Assembly: GCA_002367255.1 (NCBI GenBank)
Contig: DFBD01000113.1
Coordinates: forward strand, 1-12,532
Origin: Rhodobacterales bacterium UBA3089
GTDB taxonomy: Bacteria; Pseudomonadota; Alphaproteobacteria; Rhodobacterales; Rhodobacteraceae
Direction of reading: 5' to 3'
DNA length: 12,532 nt
The notes below the pieces were generated by a model. It was not told where the DNA came from. It searched no databases and was given only the letters and a program-made list of their open reading frames with translations. The translations under genes and the position numbers were made by a program. Shown in pieces: positions 1-6,871 of the stretch (positions are counted from its first letter, which is position 1; every line of letters starts with the position of its first letter).

Positions 1-423
1 TTGGCTAATATCCGCTATAGGCATATCATGCCTCCATGCCAACAGGTAATTTATGCAGTGTTATATTTTTCAAAATTTGGGTCTGATTTTTATTAGTTGA
101 TCGGTCGGCGAAGGTAGCTTCAGCTACACAAAGCAGTATTGCGGCGCAGTGAAATCCGAAGTGAATTAATTCAAGGGTTGTTCGAAGTATCATTGCAATG
201 TGCGCGCCAATCATCTGCGCCTCGATACTGAGCAAAACATTCAGCTTGCGGGCGAGTTAGGCCATCGAACCGCCTGTTTCTTGACTGACAAAGCCAACTC
301 ACGTGATGCTAATGCAGTAGAATAGCTGGCCTGTTCTTTCCGCGGATCGGTCAAGGACCGTTGGCGCAGAAAATACAAAGAATTGATCGCATTGTAGATG
401 GCGCGTTCGGTCCGAGCCAAGCC
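1..423. other. Intergenic stretch, no gene assigned
   Basis: I recognise no gene here. A minus-strand frame with an ATG at 233-235 could encode 69 residues with a hydrophobic middle, but I see no family motif and no convincing ribosome binding site. A second minus-strand frame is free of stops from 501 down to the TGA at 241-243 (about 86 codons), has no ATG, and runs into the transposase relic at its upstream end. It may be the broken tail of a gene or chance. Since the adjoining 525 bases are a decayed insertion sequence, this stretch is probably also debris. Confidence 0.4.
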
Positions 424-948
424 ATGTTTTCGTTGGCGAACAGAATGCCAAGGATCAATGTTCCGCGCATGAACATTACATAATTTTACAAATGTCAGAG
501 GCTAGTGTTGGGCATCCCACTGCGCCATTACGGGCCGCAATAGTTCCTCGACAGCAAGTTCGTTCGCTGAATCCAATTCTTCGTATCTATTTCTTGAAAG
601 CGCTCATGGCAAAGGTCGACCAGCCAAACCTACTGATGATCAAAGCTCGATGCGCACCGGCCAACCACGGGGATCCTCGGTGACCGTAGTTAAATACAAT
701 TGAGCTGGGACGTTACCATCATCATAATGGGTAATTTGCGGAACAAACCATCAAACGAGATATGCAAATCGTTCAACCTGCACGAATGGATCCCACGAAA
801 CCACAAGCCCTAAAGGCAGAAGTACCGTATTGGCATATGGCAGGTTGTAAGGCTCAGGCAACGCATCCACCAATTATTAGCGATGCGAAAACACCTTCAA
901 GCTAACTACAATCCTGCCGCCACCTTCATCCATGGCTCAGGTCAATGA
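424..948 (+). pseudogene. IS5-family transposase relic, near full span but heavily mutated
   Basis: No open frame covers this stretch, but switching frames follows an IS5-type transposase of the MRRIEPYFPLSHGVPR class almost from end to end. At 424-456 MFSLANRMPRI parallels LFWLTEAQMRRI, and VPR follows after a small deletion. Around 497-570 the frame YGPQ*FLDSKFVR* matches YGPHKTIYNRFIRW position by position, with stops where Lys and Trp should be. ALMAK..QPNLLMI near 600-648 parallels AALAAKGGKPDQLMID. The 3' part resumes with C(T)(N)G around 780-800, then KYRIGI, then GRL*GSGNASTNY*RC, which matches GRLKDWRRVATRYDRC in register, and ends AATFI...Q with TGA at 946-948. There are several in-frame stops, frameshifts and internal deletions, and the DD(E) region around DRGYDAD is missing. 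It is certainly non-functional. The family call rests on remembered consensus and was not checked by a search. Confidence 0.72.
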
Positions 949-962
949 ACCAAACCTGAGCC
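934..962 (-). terminator. Perfect 9-bp inverted repeat just past the operon's last stop codon
   Basis: GGCTCAGGT at 934-942 and ACCTGAGCC at 954-962 are exact reverse complements around an 11-base loop. The hairpin starts 6 bases beyond the aldolase-family gene's TAA (969-971) on the minus strand, which suits a transcription terminator. There is no T-run after the stem in that direction, so it is not a textbook intrinsic terminator. It also spans the stop codon of the transposase relic, so it may instead be a remnant of the insertion sequence's end. Confidence 0.4.
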
Positions 963-968
963 TAATTC

Positions 969-1805
969 TTAATACAGGAAGGACGAATCTTCGGCCATCA
1001 AACGTCGCAATACAACGTTCCAAGCTTTCATTGCACCGGTGCTACCCGAATTGCTTTTGCTCATCTCGACTTTTTGTTCCCTAACCTTAGAGATTAGGCT
1101 GTCTGACAGAAGGTTTATCTCTCCTGACGATCCAGCAATTTGAATAGAACAAGCGGTTTGATAGAAATAAGCATTGAGAAACACTGCTTCAGGACTAGGC
1201 CCCATGATAAGAACACCATGATTTCTCAGTATCACAATATTCTTGTCACCTGCATCTGCAAGTAGAGCTTTCTGTTCCTGCTCATCATCTACGATGCCGC
1301 CATAATCATGGTAGGCAATCGAATCGTATATCATCAAGGATTGCTGGCTGATCGGAAGCAACCCGTCTTTCTGAGCTGCTACAGCCACGCCGTCCTTCGA
1401 ATGCAAATGTATAACATAGTGGGCATCTGGTCGATTCTGATGGACAGCTGAGTGAATTATAAAACCAGCAGGGTTAACATCGACATCGGGAGTGTCGACC
1501 GCTTCCCCTTTCGCATTAATCTCAACAAGGTTTGCAGCGGTAATTTCGTTGAAGGCCAGTCCGTATTCATTGATAAGATACCGGTCTGACCGATCTGGAA
1601 TTCGCGCGGAAATGTGCGTAAAAGTCAGATCGTCCCAACCGAACATCGCAGCCGCACGATAAAGAGCAGCAAGTCCACGCCTGGTAGACAGGTCGGAGGC
1701 CGATTGCCCCTGCCCTGCCTTATCAGAAATTCCTAACCTGACAGATGTATCAGCAAGCATAGCTTGCGACCACTCTCTACCACCGGCGTTCGACTGGTGC
1801 GTCAT
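969..1805 (-). CDS. Class II aldolase/adducin-family protein, possible decarboxylase
   Basis: This 278-residue cytosolic protein has the class II aldolase (FucA/AraD, adducin head) fold. The metal ligands are visible as H133 and H135 (VIHLH) and H196 (RNHG). They sit exactly 41 positions after His92, His94 and His155 of E. coli L-fuculose-1-phosphate aldolase, so the alignment is ungapped over that stretch. The position matching the catalytic Glu73 is Gly114 (NPAGF), so sugar-phosphate aldol chemistry is unlikely. Some members of this superfamily are decarboxylases of aromatic dicarboxylates (3,4-dihydroxyphthalate; a pyridine dicarboxylate in vitamin B6 breakdown). With an oxygenase and a dehydrogenase upstream, decarboxylation or C-C cleavage of their product is a reasonable inference. 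The ATG overlaps the SDR gene's stop as ATGA (1802-1805) with no strong Shine-Dalgarno sequence, implying translational coupling. It is the last gene of the operon. The C-terminus (RRLMAEDSSFLY) appears complete. Confidence 0.85.
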   Translation of the reverse strand: MTHQSNAGGREWSQAMLADTSVRLGISDKAGQGQSASDLSTRRGLAALYRAAAMFGWDDLTFTHISARIPDRSDRYLINEYGLAFNEITAANLVEINAKGEAVDTPDVDVNPAGFIIHSAVHQNRPDAHYVIHLHSKDGVAVAAQKDGLLPISQQSLMIYDSIAYHDYGGIVDDEQEQKALLADAGDKNIVILRNHGVLIMGPSPEAVFLNAYFYQTACSIQIAGSSGEINLLSDSLISKVREQKVEMSKSNSGSTGAMKAWNVVLRRLMAEDSSFLY

Positions 1806-2557
1806 GATGCCGATATGCCGCTATCCACGGGCACAACAATGCCGGTTATACGTTTGGACAGATCCGATGCGAGGAATAGTGCAGCATTGGCGATGTCTTC
1901 TGGCTCACCTGGACCCAAGAGGCATTCGTTCGCAGATTCCCGCAGCATCTCTGATTGCGCCATCATGTCACGCACCCGCTCGGTCTGCGTCAGCCCCGGT
2001 GAAACTGCGTTTACCCGCACTCCTTGAGGACCATATGTCACGGCCATCGCACGGGTCATCGAGATTACACCACCTTTTGCTGCGGAGTATGCATGGCGAT
2101 GCGGAGACCCTTTAAGTGCCATCAAAGATGTTGTGTTGACGACCGAACCTGAACCAGCCTTCACCATTTCTTTTATCGCTCTTCGACATGTCAGGAACGT
2201 GCCGAATAAATCGACACTCTGAGCCTTTTCCCATCCAGCAATATCGAGTTCTGTTACGATATTGTCGGTAGGTGCTGAACCCCCAGCATTGTTATAAAGA
2301 ACGTCAAGTCGACCGTGATCTGCAATTATCTGAGAAATAGCCTGATCTACGCTATCCTCATCGGTCACATTGAGTTGAAGGAAAGAGGCACTCCCGCCGG
2401 AGCGCTCCACCTGTTCAACTGTTGCTTCCCCATTGTCTTGGTTAAGATCGCCAACCAAGACGTGCGCACCTTCACGGCTAAATATTTTCGCAGCTTCACG
2501 TCCAATACCGATTCCTGAACCGGTAATGAGAACAATCTTGTCACTCAAGAGTGCCAT
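1802..2557 (-). CDS. SDR-family dehydrogenase, likely cis-diol or alcohol dehydrogenase
   Basis: This is a classical short-chain dehydrogenase/reductase of 251 residues, the usual length. The cofactor motif TGSGIGIG lies at residues 12-19, NNAG at 89-92, and the catalytic set is Ser144, Tyr157 and Lys161 (YSAAK). Asp37 at the end of the second strand (VGDLN) favours NAD over NADP. Lying 49 bases after a Rieske oxygenase gene, it most likely oxidises the dihydrodiol or hydroxylated product of that enzyme, although many SDRs with other substrates look the same. The ATG at 2555-2557 follows AAGGA with a 7-base spacer. The 3' end overlaps the next gene by four bases (ATGA). I am confident in the family; the substrate is inferred from context only. 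Confidence 0.9.
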   Translation of the reverse strand: MALLSDKIVLITGSGIGIGREAAKIFSREGAHVLVGDLNQDNGEATVEQVERSGGSASFLQLNVTDEDSVDQAISQIIADHGRLDVLYNNAGGSAPTDNIVTELDIAGWEKAQSVDLFGTFLTCRRAIKEMVKAGSGSVVNTTSLMALKGSPHRHAYSAAKGGVISMTRAMAVTYGPQGVRVNAVSPGLTQTERVRDMMAQSEMLRESANECLLGPGEPEDIANAALFLASDLSKRITGIVVPVDSGISAS

Positions 2558-2606
2558 ATCGCATCCTTTTAAAAATTAACTTAGATATTATTGAGTTATA
2601 GGACGC

Positions 2607-3842
2607 TCAATCTTCCTCGTGAAAAGCCTCAAGCACTTGCTCGACCCTTAATTCTTCAGGGATATTTTCGACGCCGATAGCGCGATCGATTCCCTCATGA
2701 AGGTTATAGATCTTTCGCTCTTGATAATTGAGAACAACCCCAAGATCTTTGAACGCAGGAGATTTACGGGAAGAAGAATAAAGCTTCAGTGCCGCCAAAT
2801 CTTCCGCCAAGGTCCGATCGAGATGGTCAATAGCCATATCCCAACCCTCTGGCCTCTCGCCTTCGCCCCAGTCGGGTCCGAACCACATCACGTCAAACCG
2901 ACTGTTGTCCTTGTCAATCGGCCATAGCATTAGAAACACTAGGGCAGTTGAAGTCAGCGGAGCAAAAGTGTTGGGAAATAGAGTGTAAGTGACGATATTT
3001 TTACGCGCGAAGTCCGAGGCAGTCGGAATATCAAGCATGGCACCACGCGGGTATGCCAAATCTCCGGGATCCTTCTCGGGCGTTGGCATTGCCATTCGCG
3101 ATTGCCCGCCTGGATACAAAGAATTCGTCGCTCCCTTGTAATTAAAACTAGCGTCAACAGTAGCCTTATGAATCACAGGCAAATGGTATGCTTCGAGGAA
3201 ATTCTCGACACCCAGTTTCCAGTTGCAGCCAAGGTGGAACTGACGGGATTCGACCAAACGAGTGTTGCCCCAATCGTAATCTTCCATGTCGCCATACATA
3301 GGCCCCATAGATTCAGAAAGAGTTGGCGCCTCTAGGTTTTGATTGATGAAAATCACTTTACCCAACTGCTCCACCTTCAATGGCAGAAGGCCCCTGCACG
3401 ACAAGTCTAGATCGACGAAATCACGCTTATCAGGAACTCCGATCAATTCGCCATCAAGGCCATAGGACCAGCCATGGTAGCCACAAACTAGCCGAGGAGC
3501 AGTTCCCTTTGGCTGGTCTGGATCCACCACCGCCGCGCCATGGTGGCGGCAGACGTTGTGAAAGGCGTGGATCTTGTCATCCTTATCACGCGTAATGATT
3601 ACAGGGGTAGTTTCGATCCGATCCCATAGGAAATAACTGCGCGATTCTGGCAGGTCATCCATATGACAACCATAGAGCCAAGCATTCGGCCAAACATGCT
3701 CATTTTCTAGCTCAAAGAAACGTTCGCTATTGTATCTGCCAGCAGGCAAGTCAGGAAGTGTTGGAAAACCTTCGGGTGGCTCCGTCCGATTATTTTCATA
3801 TTCTACCTGCTGGTAGAGACGATCAACAGTTTTCTGTTCCAT
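2607..3842 (-). CDS. Rieske aromatic ring-hydroxylating oxygenase, alpha subunit
   Basis: This is the catalytic subunit of a Rieske non-haem iron oxygenase. Numbering from the ATG at 3840-3842 (411 residues), the [2Fe-2S] ligands are C98-x-H100 and C120-x2-H123, and the mononuclear iron ligands are H220, H225 and probably D348. The residue that bridges the two centres between subunits is Glu217 (EAYH), where naphthalene dioxygenase has Asp; Glu is seen in CntA and GbcA-type enzymes. I chose this start because AAGAGGA lies 9 bases upstream. An in-frame TTG at 3878 would add 12 residues but has only a poor ribosome site. The enzyme needs an electron-transfer chain, and no ferredoxin, reductase or beta subunit is encoded here. 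It lies 69 bases after the TonB receptor gene and 49 before the SDR gene, as part of one operon. The substrate is unknown. Confidence 0.92.
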   Translation of the reverse strand: MEQKTVDRLYQQVEYENNRTEPPEGFPTLPDLPAGRYNSERFFELENEHVWPNAWLYGCHMDDLPESRSYFLWDRIETTPVIITRDKDDKIHAFHNVCRHHGAAVVDPDQPKGTAPRLVCGYHGWSYGLDGELIGVPDKRDFVDLDLSCRGLLPLKVEQLGKVIFINQNLEAPTLSESMGPMYGDMEDYDWGNTRLVESRQFHLGCNWKLGVENFLEAYHLPVIHKATVDASFNYKGATNSLYPGGQSRMAMPTPEKDPGDLAYPRGAMLDIPTASDFARKNIVTYTLFPNTFAPLTSTALVFLMLWPIDKDNSRFDVMWFGPDWGEGERPEGWDMAIDHLDRTLAEDLAALKLYSSSRKSPAFKDLGVVLNYQERKIYNLHEGIDRAIGVENIPEELRVEQVLEAFHEED

Positions 3843-3911
3843 AGCAGTTATCCTCTTCAATAATTCGTAGTGCGACAAACCTAAGCTTGGCGCTGGCTCT
3901 CCATTCGGTTC

Positions 3912-6197
3912 TTAGAACCGGAGAACCGTCTCAACACCATAGGTCCGGGGCGGCCGTGCTACACCGTCAGCAAATAGCCTTGGGACGATAGTTGCTGAAC
4001 CCAACCCGCGATCATCCAAAATGTTACGCATGAACAATCTGAAAGAGACTTCTGCATCACGGATGTACTTCGTATATGTGATACTTGCGTTCACATTGTT
4101 CTGGCTATCGATAAGCCCGCGTAGATCGTTGATAGTAGGATCGTTCGGATCCGGATTAATCACGACATCATATTCGTCGATGTAAATATATTCAGCCGCG
4201 AGAATGACTTCCCCGTCTGGGATTTCCCAGGAATAGTTAGCACCCATTTGGGCAGTGATCTTCGGGGTTCGACGCAAATTCAGCGAAGACCGGTCAACTG
4301 GGTTACCAAAGGCGTCCAAAGTTATGAATGAATCATACTTGGCATCCAACAGACCCACCGCACCCGAAAGTTCGAAACCATTTGAGGGCCGAACAGCCAA
4401 CTCCAACTCCAAACCCTTAAGCTCTGCGGACGCAGCATTGGCTGTGACCGTTTCTTGAGCATTTGCTGAGGTGCCCGGAGCAGTGAGTCGCATAACCGAC
4501 TCCTGCTTATCCAAGTAATCGGAATAAAATGCCGATGCGTTGAAAGTGACACTATTATCAAACCAGGAAGATTTGAAGCCGACTTCATACGCCTTCACAG
4601 TCTCAGGCTCGTAGGTAGACATGATCGAGAAGAGTGATGCACCGCGGCCGTTAACGCCCCCGGAACGATACCCCTCTGAATAGCTGGCATAGACCATCAA
4701 ATCGGCATTAACATTATAATCGACGGTAACCTTCGGAGTGAACTTAGAGCCTTCAAATGCTCCGCTTCCTACGAAGAAGCCAGGTATCACGGAAGTGATC
4801 GTCTTCTCATCTTCAGTGTAACGCCCGCCGACAGATACCCTTAGGTCGTCTGTTAGCTGAAAATCGACATCAGCAAAGAATGCCAGCGAGTTTGAATCAT
4901 AATCAGGCTCCAAAACAGCCTGAGGCTGACGCCCTATAGCCTGGAAAAATGGGCCGAAATTGGTGAGGTTTCTCGAATCGTATCCGTTGCTGAAATAAAA
5001 TCCGCCGACAACGAAGTCGATCATGTCACCCAATTGCCCAGCCAAGCGAACTTCCTGAGACCACTGGCGATATGCTTGCGTTCTATCGCTTGAAAAGAAG
5101 GTTATCGAGCTAGCTTCGAAATCCGTTCTGGAATGCTCTTTTGTATCCATACGGGATGTTACAGACGTCAACGTCAGATCAGGAGAGATTTCCCACTCCA
5201 GTTCCGCAATATAGGTATTTTGACCATATTCCATGAAGGTATCTTCATCTTGGTAGGTCGTATAAAGATCGTCACCCGTGTTGCGGTTACACTGACTTAG
5301 CGGCACCCCACTTAGGGTAAGGCCCGTAGCTGGATTGATACGGCAAACAAGATCATAGCTAGTTAGACTGGTAGGCGCGACAACATCGTTATTCGGGCTA
5401 TCGAGGTCATAACGGTCGTAAGTCAACTTCAAGGATACTGTATCCGATGGCGTAATCAAAAGAGCGACGCCGAAATTATTCGTTTGGACATTGGGAGCAG
5501 ACACACCCTTCGTCTCATTGCGCACCCATCCACCAACTTCAGTGAAATTGTTATATACTTTCAAAGCAATCAGATCTTCGATCACCGGGGCATTGATAAC
5601 CGCAGAGGCTCCACGCTGACCGTAATTGCCGATCTTTCCTTTGATTTCGGCGCCCCATTCTCCTGTTGGAGTGGTGCGACGGAGATTAATTACTCCGCCC
5701 GTAGTATTGCGCCCAAAAAGGGTTCCCTGCGGGCCACGCAGAACTTCGATGCTTTCAATGTCGAACAGATCGGCGAGTTGGCCAGTATTGCTACCAAAAT
5801 AGACGCCATCGATAACCAGCCCCACTGCTGGATCGAAAGACTTTTCGATATCTTCAAAGCTGATCCCACGGATCGCAATCGCCGCACCATTGGGACCGGA
5901 AGCCACTGGATCGATTATTAGGTTTGGAACCGTACCCTTAAGCTGTTCGAGATCTGGTGAGACCATGCGCTCGAGCTGTGCTGGTGGCACCGCGGTAACT
6001 GACAAAGGAACATCCTGTATCGCTTCATCGCGCCTACGCGCGGTCACGATAATTGAGCCGCCATCAACTTCCTCTTCAGCCGCTCCAGCCATATCTGCAG
6101 GAGCCTCCTGAGCGCTTGCCGCCTCAGCCGAAAGCAACATTGACGCCATAGCCAACATGCTAACTTGGAAAATTTTATTGGACTCTTTCTTTGTCAT
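3912..6197 (-). CDS. TonB-dependent outer-membrane receptor
   Basis: This 761-residue outer-membrane transporter is driven by TonB-ExbBD. The N-terminus has a signal peptide (charged MTKKESNK, hydrophobic core, cleavage likely after ASA at residue 29), then an acidic linker and a TonB-box-like IIVTA at 49-53. The plug domain follows, with IRGI near 109, the typical LRGPQGTLFGRN at 153-164 and GGVIN just after. The rest is a beta-barrel ending in aromatic F761 (VLRF). The length is normal and I see no frame disruption. GGAGG lies upstream of the ATG at 6195-6197. Sphingomonads carry many such receptors beside catabolic operons, and a homologue (DdvT of Sphingobium sp. SYK-6) imports a lignin-derived biaryl. 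By analogy this one probably imports the operon's substrate, although iron-chelate uptake cannot be excluded from sequence. It is first in the operon, so receptor and enzymes are presumably induced together. Confidence 0.94.
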   Translation of the reverse strand: MTKKESNKIFQVSMLAMASMLLSAEAASAQEAPADMAGAAEEEVDGGSIIVTARRRDEAIQDVPLSVTAVPPAQLERMVSPDLEQLKGTVPNLIIDPVASGPNGAAIAIRGISFEDIEKSFDPAVGLVIDGVYFGSNTGQLADLFDIESIEVLRGPQGTLFGRNTTGGVINLRRTTPTGEWGAEIKGKIGNYGQRGASAVINAPVIEDLIALKVYNNFTEVGGWVRNETKGVSAPNVQTNNFGVALLITPSDTVSLKLTYDRYDLDSPNNDVVAPTSLTSYDLVCRINPATGLTLSGVPLSQCNRNTGDDLYTTYQDEDTFMEYGQNTYIAELEWEISPDLTLTSVTSRMDTKEHSRTDFEASSITFFSSDRTQAYRQWSQEVRLAGQLGDMIDFVVGGFYFSNGYDSRNLTNFGPFFQAIGRQPQAVLEPDYDSNSLAFFADVDFQLTDDLRVSVGGRYTEDEKTITSVIPGFFVGSGAFEGSKFTPKVTVDYNVNADLMVYASYSEGYRSGGVNGRGASLFSIMSTYEPETVKAYEVGFKSSWFDNSVTFNASAFYSDYLDKQESVMRLTAPGTSANAQETVTANAASAELKGLELELAVRPSNGFELSGAVGLLDAKYDSFITLDAFGNPVDRSSLNLRRTPKITAQMGANYSWEIPDGEVILAAEYIYIDEYDVVINPDPNDPTINDLRGLIDSQNNVNASITYTKYIRDAEVSFRLFMRNILDDRGLGSATIVPRLFADGVARPPRTYGVETVLRF

Positions 6198-6450
6198 TTA
6201 TTCCCCCTCCCAAGGGTTATTCGAATTCTACGACTTAATATTCAGTCACTTTTATTGCCCGAATTCTTTTGATTCGGTGCCGAAATTTTCTTCAAAACTG
6301 ACTCTTATTTCCTCTAACTAATTGCGCCTTATCACTTCAGCACGTTTAGGAGACCGAAGAAAGTATGCCACTATATAGAAATGGGGCACCTGTCAACGCC
6401 TGTTGCCGATTAGAAAGGTGCCGATAGCTTGCGTATTTGTCACTGTGCCT
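6198..6450 (-). promoter_or_regulatory. Leader and candidate promoter of the TonB-Rieske-SDR-aldolase operon
   Basis: On the minus strand a perfect -35 hexamer TTGACA (6391-6396) is followed after 15 bases by TATAGT (6370-6375), giving an expected start near 6362 and a leader of about 165 bases. The spacer is short, so the pairing is tentative. Within the leader, CCGAAT (6259-6264) and ATTCGG (6272-6277) form an exact inverted repeat around 7 bases, and ATTCGAAT (6219-6226) is a continuous palindrome. Either could be an operator. No regulator gene is present in the window. Confidence 0.4.
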
Positions 6451-6516
6451 AAGCTTCCTTGACTAAGGTTAGTCTGGGTTTTGCCTCAGTGCTCCATACG
6501 CATTTTGTAGCCAGGA

Positions 6517-6870
6517 TTGGGCAACTGGATCGTTGTATCGGATGAGAAAATGCCGCCTGATTGCCCACAGCTGCATCGAAGCACTGCCGTTGCTTCGGGC
6601 GAACGCATGATGTCCAGGGTTTTCGCCCCGCCGTTCTGGTTGGCAACCGACCGGATCGAGACCTTAGTAGTCGATCGCGGCTCCGACGCCGATGCATTCA
6701 AAGAAGTGATCGCTAATGGCGTGGGCGGGATACTCATTCCGGGAAAAGTGTTCCGACGCACTCCACGGCCGCCTAAAGCGCCGCGGTTGCTCAGGGCTTT
6801 TCATACTGACAGTTGGCAGTGTGATCTGACACTTTGCCAGCCGCCAAGCCGAATTGAGAAACTAAAGTGA
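6517..6870 (+). pseudogene. IS5-type transposase fragment (catalytic-core part)
   Basis: An open frame of 117 codons contains VVDRGSDADAF at residues 51-61 and LIPGKVFRRTP at 73-83. These match the DRGYDADWF and IPGRKSRKTP segments that carry a catalytic Asp and the following conserved stretch in IS5-family transposases. The sequence before (GERMMSRVFAP) resembles the usual GQ-x-D segment. After TPR the similarity fades, and the RRYKRRNRIE...KDW part is not clear, so the fragment is probably frameshifted there. There is no transposase start and no N-terminal domain. The frame ends with TGA at 6868-6870, one base short of the tauD-like gene's stop on the opposite strand. The fragment is non-functional. 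Family assignment is from memory of the consensus. Confidence 0.5.
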
Positions 6871-6871
6871 A

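Noticed and set aside
1764..2115. Plus-strand frames across the aldolase/SDR junction
   Set aside because: They are shadows of two well-supported overlapping genes on the minus strand.
3843..3878. TTG start giving the Rieske protein 12 more residues
   Set aside because: The upstream AGG is only about one base from the TTG, while the internal ATG at 3842 has AAGAGGA at good spacing.
5484..5921. 145-codon plus-strand frame inside the TonB receptor gene
   Set aside because: It lies wholly antisense to a complete receptor gene with clear plug motifs and shows no family motif or ribosome site of its own.
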